From positions 558,001 through 622,000 of the forward strand of contig JAHQIY010000029.1 in assembly GCA_019054805.1 (NCBI GenBank): 64,000 nt of DNA. Direction: 5' to 3'. Position numbers and translations under genes: made by a program. This DNA is from Brachionus manjavacas (lineage: Eukaryota > Rotifera > Eurotatoria > Ploima > Brachionidae). Below are positions 33,350 to 43,377 of this stretch, one piece after another. How positions within the stretch are numbered: the first letter of the stretch is position 1; every line of letters starts with the position of its first letter. The notes below the pieces were generated by a model. It was not told the origin of the DNA. It did not search any database and saw only the letters and a program-made list of their open reading frames with translations.

Positions 33350-33712
33350 ATGAAATTAAAAAGTGTCAATTGCTCCCTTCTTACTCCACCAGATATTATA
33401 AAATTAAATCTAGTCAATATCCAAACTACCGAACAATTGATTAGCCATTCCGACTTAGACTCGTTGAGTCGTCAAACTGGAATTCCATTTAGGCAACTAA
33501 GGATAATAAAGAAAAATATAATTGGAGAATATTCGCCTTTTCCAGAACCAGCCAACTTTATTTTAGAAAAATATGTCAAAAATTTGTTCTTTATTGAAAC
33601 AGGTTCTTGCAAAATCGATGATTTAATATTGAATGGATTCTATTCTGGAGAAATATCCGAAATAACCCGCTTGAGTTCAACTGGAAAAAGCCAATTATGC
33701 TTTAAGGTTTAA
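33350..33712 (+). pseudogene. RAD51D: RAD51D-like recombinase, N-terminal part only
   Basis: 120 aa starting MKLKSVNCSLLTPPDIIKL. It follows the layout of RAD51D: N-terminal helical domain (TTEQLISHSDLDSLSRQTG, FRQLRIIKKNIIGEYSPFPE), the linker, then the start of the RecA-fold (IETGSCKIDDLI, GFYSGEISEITRLSSTGKSQ). RAD51D has TGxxxLDxLLxxGLYTGE then a Walker A GPGSGKTQ; here the first Walker A glycine is missing (RLSSTGKSQ) and the frame stops 5 residues later. The Walker B and C-terminal parts are not found downstream. RAD51D normally acts in the BCDX2 complex in homologous recombination. It may be a truncated copy, or a first exon whose continuation I could not see (AAG/GT at the end allows a donor). 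Confidence 0.7.
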
Positions 33713-34640
33713 AAAAAAAGATTTAAGAAGAATCAATTAAAGATAAATTAGAAAAAAAAATATTTTGTTTCTTTTAATTAAAATAGTAAAAATCAAATAT
33801 ATAATTTTAAAATAATTGAAAAAAGCTAATTTGATCATTTTTATTAAGATTATAATAAATTTAGTTTTGATCATTTGATAATGATCATTAGCTTCAAGTT
33901 GCCATAAAAATATCACTAATTATTTTAAATGAAAAAAAAAAATATTTATGATGGTATTTTTTCAATATTTAGTTTTTTTTTTTATTTATTTACATGCTTA
34001 GTTATTAATAAAAAAATTTTTTTATCATTTTTAATATTAGTAATATATCATTTAAAATCACTCAACGTAAAATTTGAAAAAATTATGTCATGGAAAACAG
34101 TACTTAACTCAATATATAAATGTTAAAAAAATCATTTACAAAGTTTTTGCTTTATAATCAAACCGAATTTTATTATTTATAAATTTAAAGCTTTAGCTAA
34201 AATAAAATTAGTAAAAATATTTATATTTTAAAAAGTAAAGAAGAACGCTGACGAAGAACGGGTTTCTTTGAGCGTTTGTATTTTTTACAAAGAATTTTTA
34301 GCTTACCAGATTTTATGTCGTTTGGTAAATCAATTCAGTGAGAAGATAAAAAAGAGGATCATTTAAATATTTTATTTAACAATAGTAAAATGTAAAAGTC
34401 ATTCAAAAAATCAAAAAATGTATAACATCAATAAATTTTAAAACAATTTTTTTTGTACCATATCAAATTTCAAATACTTTTTGTTCAAATGTACATATTA
34501 AATTTAACATTTCTATTGAAATGTCACAAAATAGGGGGTCATAAAATAGAGAACATACTGTGCTATTTTTTTCTTCTCTTTAATAAGAATGCACGTATAA
34601 GAAGCTTAGATTTTATACCATATTGTTCATTTTTTAGTTT
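33713..34640. other. AT-rich region without recognised gene
   Basis: Open frames at 33929-34126 and 34453-34644 are Phe/Ile/Leu-rich readings of A/T-rich DNA without family resemblance. No continuation of the RAD51D-like gene was found. Confidence 0.4.
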
Positions 34641-34644
34641 TTGA

Positions 34645-34920
34645 GGCAGAGCTGGTCAATATAATTAAAACTAAATGCATCTTTTTAAATGACATGTTAA
34701 TAATTTTAGAAATATTTTTTCAAAATTTGGTGGTCAGTGTTTATATAAAGCATGTAACATTAAAATTATTCAATTTAATTCAAAGACAAATTGAATATCT
34801 AAATATAAATCGTTTGAATTGAAATCAGACTTCAGTGCTTAAGTCAAAAATTTACCAATTTTAGGTTATTTTTGTTGAAGTCAGTGACTTGACTTTGACT
34901 TTAAAAATTACGCACAAGTT
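34645..34920. mobile_element. AAGTC-family MITE-like copy
   Basis: Left end GGCAGAGCTGGTCAATATAA resembles the CAGAGTTGGTCAAAAGTC start of the copy at 39120. The right part (34880-34905) has inverted AAGTC units (CTTGACTTTGACTTT). The centre is plain AT-rich sequence. Ends are approximate. Confidence 0.4.
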
Positions 34921-35384
34921 TGATTGAAATAATATTTTGAATTGATCATCAAATGCTCATAATTAAAAATACAATAAAGAAATTTAATATGCATGGTCCT
35001 TAAATATCTTTGGAAATAAAAAATTCAAAATTTTCCATTAATTTAATTTTTTTAATATTTGAATTATTTCTGATTAGTCAGCCTTTTATTGACAAGACAA
35101 CTAGCCTTTTGATAAACTCTGAAATTTAAGCTTATAAAATATTTTATAAAATTTCACAGTAGGCAAATTACGGTCTACTTAGTTTATAAATTGGAATTTA
35201 AAATGGCATATAATTATTACCTGTGTTTATTTTATGCAAAAAAAAAACTATAATACTGAATTTAGAACAAATTTATTTATTTAATATTATTTTTTAGAAA
35301 AAAGTAACACAAATTAACTAATTAGAACAAAAAAATAAAAATATAAACAAAATATATTTTTTAAATACAAAAAAAATACTTAAT

Positions 35385-36948
35385 TTATTTTTTTTTTGTT
35401 TTTTGATCCGGCTGGTCTTCCGCGCTTATTTTTCGGTAATTTTTCAATAACTTCAACACTACTTTTTTTGCTAATGGCTCGGCTATCTCTTCTGTTTCAG
35501 AATCTTCGCAACTACTGATGCCTATTTCATTGATTGCTTGAGTTTCATTTGGCTGTTTTGTCAATGCTTTTGCTGTAAGCTTCGGACGACCTGCACGTCT
35601 TTTTCTTTCAAGAGGAATGTTCATCGCAATATCTTTGAAGTTACAGAGTTCTTAAATAAAAAAAATTAGATATTAATATTAAAAAAAATTTAAAATACTT
35701 ACTTAATCGAGAGCTTATGGCAATCACATGATCACATTTGTAGTTTTTTAACCACCCACCGCAATTGCATCTACTCAATTCCCATTCTTCTTGGTTGATA
35801 TTTACTACATGGAATGAATTGATAAAATCAATAAAATCATCGAATTTAGATATTGTCTCAAAACTTTGACTGGCGTAACGCTTTGCTTCAGAGTTTTCCA
35901 TTGTTAATTGCTCTTTTGATGGAATATAATATTTGCCCTCAATTTTCAAAACTCGTTTATCTAGCCGTTGCCACTTGTAAGCATCTGTCCAATCCTGCGT
36001 TGTTATTACTGGCTTAGCATAGAATTCCAAATAATTCGAGTTTTCGACTTCAGTCATTTCACCGACTGATTCAATTACGGAGACTTTTGAGTGCTTGTTT
36101 GACCATTTAGACACTAAGTTGAACATTTCTTGTAGGCATTGCTTTAACGGTAATCTCTTGCGTAAACGGCCGTTGTGATAATCTTTTATAGCACGATGAG
36201 ATGACTCTAGACCATTGCTTGTACTTGGCTTTCCTGTTAAATAACCTTCAAACCATCCGTTTCTACCTTCAACGAACCATTGTCTGTTAGAATATTCCAA
36301 AAATTCTGTAACTTTCTGATCATTGATTGCCTTCCACTTTTCTTGTAACAGTTGAATTGATTTGTCAAACTTCTCTTTTGTGTCAACAACTTGAATAGCC
36401 AAAATATCTCGTCGAATTTTTTGTCTTAATGTCAATTCGATACGATTTAATTCACTATCAATATTTCGTATAACATGTGCCCAGCAATTCACACGCTAAA
36501 AAAAATTGATTAATATAATTATAAGAATTATTTAAAAATTACGAAAATTACCTTTTTCAAACTAAAAACATCTTTAAAACCATTTGTTATTTCAGGTGCA
36601 TTGTCTGCTATCAATGTATCAGGCTCGTATTCGACTCCTTCAACATTTTCGACTGTTTTCTTGACTGTTCTGAAAATGAACGCAAAATCCTCTTGTTTTT
36701 CGTATGTCGTTATTCCGATGCCGAAATGATGAAATTTTTTGTTATTGTCCGTTGTTCCAATTGTTAAAGACGGATACCCTTCATAAACAAGTTTGTATGT
36801 CGCATCAGCCAAAATATGTTTTGTTTTAACTGCTAAGCTCATAAGTCTCTTTGTCGTTATAAACAATCTAAACCATCTTTTTTCGATGTTTGGAGCGTCA
36901 TTTTCATATCCTGCTATGAACGGTTGGTCAACATCAAGATGAAAATAA
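35385..36948 (-). CDS. Mutator-like (MULE) transposase, 5'-truncated, three exons
   Basis: Exons: from the truncated start at about 36948 to 36552, 36495-35703, 35650-35385. Introns 36551-36496 (56 bp) and 35702-35651 (52 bp) have GT/AG ends and keep frame. Catalytic residues: Asp in HILADATYKLVYEGYP, Asp in DTLIADNAPEITNG, Glu in TSNGLESSHRAIKD. The SWIM zinc finger CNCGGWLKNYKCDHVIA follows (CxC...CxH), then the conserved RLKLC tail and a basic GRPKL motif. All parts of a MULE C-terminal two thirds are there without internal stops. The N-terminal domain is missing: upstream coding (DVDQPFIAGYENDAPNIEKR) runs directly into satellite sequence at about 36948. No terminal repeats seen. It could be recently active apart from the truncation. 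Confidence 0.85.
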
Positions 36949-38480
36949 TTTTATTAAATTCATTAAATTTCATTTAATTAAATTTTATTTTATTAATTTT
37001 TTAAATTCTAAATCAAATTATTTTCATCTTTTTTTTTTTTAATAATTTTATTTAAAAAAACAATTTTATTAAAAAATAAAAAATAAAAAGAACCAAATAA
37101 ATTTTATTAAAAAATAAAAAAAAAAAAAAAAAAAAATAAAAATTTTATTTAAAATTTAAAAAAAAAGATGAAAATAATTTGATTTAAAAAACAATTTTAT
37201 TAAAAAAAAAAAATAAAAAGAACCAAATAAATTTTATTAAAAAATAAAAAAAAAAAAAAAGAAGAATAGAAATTTTATTTAAAATTTAAAAAAAAAAAAA
37301 AGATGAAAATAATTTGATTTAGAATTTAAAAAATTAATAAAATAAAATTTAATTAAATGAAATTTAATGAATTTAATAAAATTATTTTCATCTTTTTTTT
37401 TTTAAATTTTAAATAAAATTGTTTTCTTTTTTTTTTTTTTCTTTTTTAATAAAATTTATTCGATCTTTTTTTTTCTAAATTGTAAATAAAATTTCTATTC
37501 TTCTTTTTTTTTTTTTTATTTTTTAATAAAATTTATTTGGTTCTTTTTATTTTTTTTTTTTAATAAAATTGTTTTTTTAAATAAAATTATTTTCATCTTT
37601 TATTTTTTTTTTTAAATTTTAAATAAAATTTATTCGCTCTTTTTTTTTTTTTTTAAATTTTTAATAAAATTGTTTTCTTCTTTTTTTTTTTTTTAAATTC
37701 TAAATCAAATTATTTTCATCTTTTATTTTTTTAAATTTTAAATAAAATTGTTTTCTTTTTTTTTTTTTTCTTTTTTAATAAAATTTATTCGATCTTTTTT
37801 TTTTTTCTAAATTGTAAATAAAATTTCTATTCTTCTTTTTTTTTTTTTTTATTTTTTAATAAAATTTATTTGGTTATTTTTATTTTTTTTTTTTAATAAA
37901 ATTTTTTTTTTAAATAAAATTATTTTCATCTTTTATTTTTTTTTAAATTTTAAATAAAATTTATTCGCTCTTTTTTTTTTTTAAATTTTTAATAAAATTG
38001 TTTTCTTCTTTTTTTTTTTTTTAAATTCTAAATCAAATTATTTTCATCTTTTATTTTTTTTTATTTTTTAATAAAATTTATTTGGTTCTTTTTTATTTTT
38101 TATTTTTTAATAAAATTGTTTTTTTAAATAAAATTATTTTCATCTTTTATTTTTTTTTTAAATTTTAAATAAAATTGTTTTCTTTTTTTTTAAATTTTAA
38201 ATAAAATTTTTTTCATTTTTTATTTTTTCTTTTATTTTTTAAATTCTAAATCAAATTATTTTCATCTTTTTTTTTTTTTAATTCTAAATCAAATTTATTC
38301 GCTCTTTTTTTTTTTTATTTTTTAATAAAATTGTTTTCTTCTTTTATTTTTTTTTAAATTCTAAATCAAATTATTTTCATCTTTTTTTTTTAAAATTTTA
38401 AATAAAATTTATTCGCTCTTTTTTTTTTTTATTTTTTAATAAAATTGTTTTCTTCTTTTATTTTTTTTTTAATTTATTTG
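36939..38480. repeat. AT-rich satellite, first array, with orientation switch
   Basis: Same unit family as the 50-64-kb array (AAATTCTAAATCAAATTATT followed by TTCATCTT and a T run). From about 37030 to 37300 the units are in the opposite orientation. A ~100-bp segment at 36939-37030 is repeated as its reverse complement at about 37300-37396. After 37396 all units run in the plus-strand T-rich sense to 38480. Confidence 0.9.
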
Positions 38481-38886
38481 ATTTAGAATTTAAATTGGTA
38501 TATTCTATCGTCTTTTTTAAAAAAGTTAGATACAATTTTGAATTTGCATGTTAAAAAATGCGATGAATTTGAATTTCTTTTTTTGTAATATTTATAATTT
38601 AAATTTGCATTGTTATTTCAATTTCTTTTTAAATATAGCACTTTAAAGCTCTTGAAATTAATTTCATCTTTTTAAATTTTTTCTTTTAGTTTTTTTCAAA
38701 TAGATTGAATATTTTCAATTTAAATTTACATTGTTGTTTCAATTTCATTCGAAATATAGCACATTATCTTCGATTCTAATTTTTATAAATAAATTTTTTT
38801 TTTCAATTTTTAGTGATTTTCACAACGTCAAAATTTTTTTTTGTTTTTTAAATTTTTTGTAATGTTCAATTTTAGAATATATTATA
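38481..38886. repeat. AT-rich spacer with a ~115-bp diverged duplication
   Basis: AATTTAAATTTGCATTGTTA near 38596 and its variant near 38715 (AATTTAAATTTACATTGTTG), each followed by TTTCAATTTC and ATATAGCAC, mark two diverged units. No gene. Confidence 0.5.
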
Positions 38887-39646
38887 ATGGACTTTGTAAA
38901 ATGCACTCAAATGCTCAACACCTTTAAAGAATTCAGAGAAGCCGATAAAAAGGAGGTTTATTTTAAAATGGAATTAGGAGAAGATGATGACCAATTTTGT
39001 GTTTTTTTCATTTTGTCTATTTAAAAGAAAGAATTTTTTTCAACGAATATTTAGTTTATAAAATTTCCAAAAAAACAGTAAGTTTTCATTATTATTTTGG
39101 ATTTATGATTACAATAGATCAGAGTTGGTCAAAAGTCATAAAGTCAAAGTCAAGTCAAAACTTTGACTTTAATTTATATTCAATAAAGTCAGGGTCATAG
39201 CTTTTTGTTTTCTTTAAACTGCACTTTTTTGAATTCATATTTAGTAATCCGCTACAATAACTACCTGCAACTAAAAAAATTCATATGACTGTGATCCTTA
39301 CATATGGTTTGCCGTTCCAGCTAGTTTTTTTGGCGGTCTAATTCAAGTATAAGTCATTAAAATAAAAGTTCAAGCCGAGACTTTAAAATAAAAAAAAAAT
39401 TTCAAAGTCAAAGTCGACTTTGACTTTGACTTCTAACGATTCTGAATTTATTTATTCTGAGTCTAATTAATATTGCTTTTATAGTTTTTCAAAAGAAGTT
39501 TCAAAAATTTTAAGAAGAATGAACAAATAAATCAAATGGATTTTGATTTTCAAGAAGGAGAAATCAGTTTAATATTCGAACCTGAAATTTTTAATATTTT
39601 AAAAAATTTTATAGTTGGTTCATTTCTTGAAAGTAATTTTTTTTAA
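38887..39646 (+). CDS. Two-exon gene of unknown family with MITE in its intron
   Basis: Exon 1 from 38887 (MDFVKCTQMLNTFKEFREAD) to 39077, exon 2 39485-39646 (ending IVGSFLESNFF). The donor GTAAGT and acceptor TTTTATAG join in phase 0. The reading frame changes once within exon 1, at a T run. The encoded protein is about 116 aa, with an acidic patch (ELGEDDDQF), aromatic strands (IFFNEYLVYKISKKT) and a basic stretch. No known domain. The 407-bp intron is far longer than the ~50-bp introns elsewhere here because it contains the 39118-39447 repeat. Neighbouring small genes have a similar style. Confidence 0.5.
39118..39447. mobile_element. ~330-bp MITE-like element inside an intron
   Basis: Starts CAGAGTTGGTCAAAAGTCAT; the other end read inwards is CAGAATCGTTAGAAGTCAAA. 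Both ends continue into AAGTC(AA) repeats. The CAGAG-type ends recall hAT elements, but I find no clear 8-bp target duplication. It lies wholly within the intron 39078-39484. Confidence 0.6.
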
Positions 39647-40117
39647 CCTCCGATAAATTAATTTAAAGTATTTTACCATTGTAATAAGCTTTTGTCTTTT
39701 CTTCATTCTAAGTTAATTACAGTTTTCGAATTAATTTCCGAAGTAATTCAGAATATTATATTTTTTTCATTATTTCTGTATAGATAATGCTTAAATGAAG
39801 TTTTTGTTATATTTTTTAATGTTTTTTTATTAATTATTTATTTTTAGTAATATTTCAGCTTTTGAATCATTATTTTTATTTTTTTAACAATTCTTGCATG
39901 GAGTTTTATCTTTCAGCTTCAAGCATGATTTACATTTATGTATTGTTTTGTAATATATATAAATTCACCTAAAATCATTTTTTGGACTTATTTTACTAAA
40001 TTTTATTTTTAAATGCTTAAGGAGAATTTGTTTTTGTACCGAGAAAAAGTTATACGACGAAAGAGAAATGAAATCAGGAATAAACGAAAACAAAAAAGTT
40101 TTATTGTTACAAAAAAT
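39647..40117. other. AT-rich spacer with a possible small ORF
   Basis: No supported gene. A 53-aa basic frame (MLKENLFLYREKVIRRKRNE, from 40013) overlaps the end of the next gene on the other strand and is probably chance. Confidence 0.35.
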
Positions 40118-40567
40118 TTAATGATAAACAAAAAAACAATTATCAAAAAAAAAATAAAAAAACAAGAAAAACAATAAGAACTGTATTAAAATAAATTTAA
40201 TTTTGAATAAATTTTCTTTAATATTAAAATTTTTTAATGGAGTTGATGATCTTATCTTTCTTTTTTGCTTAATCTGTAGTAAATATCTTTTTTTTAGTTT
40301 TTTTATTTTTTGGATCTTTTTTTTAGCCTTTTTCACTGAATTCAACCAAACTGATTTTTTTTTAGATTTTTTATGCTCGATAAATTCTTCATGTGTCAAA
40401 GAACTTGCTTGAAGATTACTGTAAACATTTTCAATCCATTGAACAACATCATCATTTTCTGAATCTAAAGCGTTGTAAAACTTTTGATTTTGGTCTTGGC
40501 AATATTGATTGTCTGTAACATCGAAATTGACACTAATCCCAGAATCTAAAGAATCGAAATTTTCCAT
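40118..40567 (-). CDS. Small lysine-rich protein of unknown family
   Basis: 149-aa open frame starting MENFDSLDSGISVNFDVTDN. N-terminal half acidic/asparagine-rich; the centre is strongly basic (KKKSVWLNSVKKAKKKIQKI), like a nuclear localisation or nucleic-acid-binding tract. The last 30 residues read as A/T-rich DNA (FLLFFLFFYFFF), so the true end may be a splice site before them. The amino-acid mix in the first 110 residues is not that of random AT-rich DNA, which supports a real gene. It sits among other small genes of unknown family. Confidence 0.45.
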   Translation of the reverse strand: MENFDSLDSGISVNFDVTDNQYCQDQNQKFYNALDSENDDVVQWIENVYSNLQASSLTHEEFIEHKKSKKKSVWLNSVKKAKKKIQKIKKLKKRYLLQIKQKRKIRSSTPLKNFNIKENLFKIKFILIQFLLFFLFFYFFFDNCFFVYH

Positions 40568-42118
40568 AATAAAAATTTAGTTCAAATAATTTTAAATTTT
40601 TTTTTTACTTTATTTTAAAATTTCATGATTTTTTTAATGAAACCAACATTACATTTTGTTCACATTTAAGACGATTATGTTCACGTTAATTGTTAAAATT
40701 TAAATTTTAAATCTAGAAAATAAGATCGATTAATTCTTAGCTGATTTGTTTTAGTGGTTTTAAAAAAAAACAGTAGATAAAATAATTTTTTTTTAAAATT
40801 TTTTATTTATTTGTATATCTATACCGATTCAATGCTCCTTTAAAAATTAGATCCTAAATAAAATACTTATTTGAATCCTTAATTTATTGAAAAAAAGAGG
40901 AAGAGATTCCAATTAATTGGGAAGTAAATTAGACTTAATAAATGAACGTTGTAATTCAAGACTTCGTTTTATTTATATTTATTTTTATTATTTATTTAAG
41001 TTTAAGTCACATTGACATTTATATTATAAAAATTAAAAAATTCAAATTACAAAATAAAATTAGTTTTAAAAATATTCCTAATTTTTCAAAGAATTTACAC
41101 AATTAGTCATCCGAAGTCATATTTGACTTTTAATAAATTATTTAATACGCTATATAGATAAAAAAAACTCTTGATTTATTTCCATATAATAAGTTATACT
41201 TGATTATGCAAATTTAACAGAGTCTACAAGGCCCACTTTGAGACTTCTAAAACTAAATGAAATCAAAGCTTTCACAATTTTGGATTCATACTCTAGTCAG
41301 TTGATTAAGAGTTTCCAATAAAAAACGGAATAAGCTTTTTCACACTAGCAAATCTCTAGAAACCATAATTCAATATATTTAAGATTAATTTTTTGCTTGA
41401 TTAAACAAATTTTTATGAGTCTTTAAGAGATAAAATTTGGATTAGACCATGAATGCGTTAATCTATTCAATAGGACTTCTGACTGCTGGAGTTTCTAATT
41501 TCTTACAAAGCGGACATCAAATCAAATCATTGAATACACGACTCAATTCAGTAAATGCTACCTTACATATTCTTTTATCTTTCAAAACTTAAGCATGAAG
41601 CATCTGTCATTACTTTTTAATATATCTTTTTAATTTTTTTCTTTTTTTTATAAACTCATTAATATTTAAGTCTACATTGCTATATTTTTAATCTGAAAAA
41701 TTTTGGGCATACATAAACGGATAAAAAAATCACAGAAAAAAAAATTATTTTTTCTAATTTATCTGCTTACTTTTGTTTTTTCTCGTATAAAATTATTAGA
41801 TTTCTTTAATCATAAAAATTGAATAAGAACTCTCATATTTATTTTGAAAAAATAAATAAATATTTTTATTTTTGTTAAGTATTGCTTTTTCAGCTTTTAA
41901 CAAATTCTGCATTAACAGTCAAAAATTACGAACATTTCTAAATTTCTTCATCTGCCTTGAAAAAAGTTAAGTTTGGCTTGAAACTTTTTTTTTTTAATTT
42001 AAAAATTATTCAATTTTTAAAAAAAAATATTTTCTTATTATAAAAAATATTTCTTTCTCTTAATTTTATCGAAATGTCTTTAATTTGTTTTAGAAAAGTA
42101 AATAAAAGAACTAGAAAA
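40568..42118. other. AT-rich spacer with a LINE 3' end and a decayed fragment
   Basis: At 40800-40850 the minus strand reads AAAGGAGCATTGAATCGGTA followed by an AAATAAATA tail, a solo 3' end of the Jockey-like LINE family. 41220-41600 is less AT-rich and includes a 47-aa frame (41449-41592, YSIGLLTAGVSNFLQSGHQI) that I cannot place. The rest is low-complexity. Confidence 0.4.
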
Positions 42119-42535
42119 ATGGAATTAAATGACTACGATTTAGTCCAAAAACTAAAAGAAAATAATCAGCAATTGATACTTCCTTTAGCAACAAAAAAAA
42201 AAATTTTAAAACAAGTCGAGTTACAGGGAAAAAATCAGTAGTCGAAGAAATGCAGCAAGAATTGTCGAGATTAAGAGAAGAGACAGAATTTTTAAAAAAT
42301 CAATCAGCAAAATTGAGCTCTTTTGGAAAAGTGGCCGCTAGTTTAGACTGGGACTTAAACTTGGGAATCAGTAAACAAGCTAAAATTATTATATTTAATT
42401 CATTTTTTTATTAAGAAATAATTTGTTTTAGAAATGGATGGTTTTCAACAGGTTTTTTTGTGGACAGTGATCGGTCTTACGCTTTTTTATTTCTTTGACT
42501 TAATTATTAAGGTTATTTATATTTTAGAAAAATAA
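42119..42535 (+). CDS. Coiled-coil protein with C-terminal membrane anchor, two exons
   Basis: Starts MELNDYDLVQKLKENNQQLI at 42119. The frame changes once at an A run near 42200, then continues SVVEEMQQELSRLREETEFL (coiled coil) and FGKVAASLDWDLNLGI. The intron 42371-42431 (61 bp, GTAAAC...TTTTAG) joins in phase to KMDGFQQVFLWTVIGLTLFY, then FFDLIIKVIYILEK and stop. The last 25 residues form one transmembrane helix, so it looks like a tail-anchored coiled-coil protein of about 135 aa. Family unknown. The divergent gene 42666-43083 also encodes a small membrane protein. Confidence 0.5.
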
Positions 42536-42665
42536 AATAATTTTAATCAATTTGTCTTATTTCAATTATGAATGCTTTAATATTATAATGTAGGTTTACA
42601 TAATAATTTTGAAAAAAAAAATTTTTTTAATAGTTTTATTCGAACTAATAAATTTTTTAAATTAA

Positions 42666-43083
42666 TCAATTTTCCGCTAGGGTTGAGTTGTTTTCATCAA
42701 CAAAAAAACCCCAATCAAGAAAACCAAATTTATATTTCAAATAGCTTAAAATGCTTGCAATAGCTCCACCGATTATTACATGCTTTGGTTCTCTAATAAT
42801 TCGCTTAATTTGAAATAATTAATTTAGTGAAAAAATAATAATAAAAAATTACTGGAATATTAGCAAGAAATATCATTGAAAATGATGATATAAGAGCTGA
42901 TAAAATGTGGCTCTTTTTCTTCATTATATACACAAAACTATGGTTGGTTTTATTTCCAAAAACTTTTTGTAATTGTGATTCTGTATTTGACCGAAATTCT
43001 GGATTTGCGAATTTATCTGCAAAATACACGTAGAGCATAAAGAATCCCAAAAGCGAAATTATTGTTTTGTTATTGATTTCCAT
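42666..43083 (-). CDS. Small multi-pass membrane protein, two exons
   Basis: Exons 43083-42853 and 42803-42666 with a 49-bp intron (GTAATT...ATTAAG, phase 0) give 122 aa with no internal stop. Start MEINNKTIISLLGF; an in-frame ATG 4 codons upstream is less likely. Three hydrophobic segments: IISLLGFFMLYVYFA, ILSALISSFSMIFLANI, and HVIIGGAIASILSYL. Between the first two lies a polar loop (NPEFRSNTESQLQKVFGN); the tail is LDWGFFVDENNSTLAEN. No family recognised. It is convergent with the tail-anchored protein gene, 130 bp away. Confidence 0.6.
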
Positions 43084-43377
43084 TCTATTTATCAAAGATA
43101 ATTTAAGTAAATAATTAAATTTAAAGTAACAAAAATATTAAAAAAAGAAATTTTAATTTTTATTTTAAAAAATTTTTCTTTACATGTGCTTTATTTCTTT
43201 TTAGAAATTTTTTATTCATGTTCAGAAAATTTTCTCTTTCAGATTTATGAATAATATAATTTATTGTATTTTTTTCAAAAAAAATGATAAATGAAATTTT
43301 TGTTATTTTAATAATAATAATAATAATAAATAAATAGCTATAATGTGCTAGGCACATGAAATAAGGGTTTAATCTCA

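Noticed and set aside
33929-34644. Continuation of the RAD51D-like gene
   Set aside because: The open frames here are hydrophobic readings of AT-rich DNA without Walker B or other RecA-fold motifs.
40013-40173. Small basic ORF of 53 aa
   Set aside because: Overlaps the end of an opposite-strand gene and reads as A-rich DNA; no family or signal supports it.
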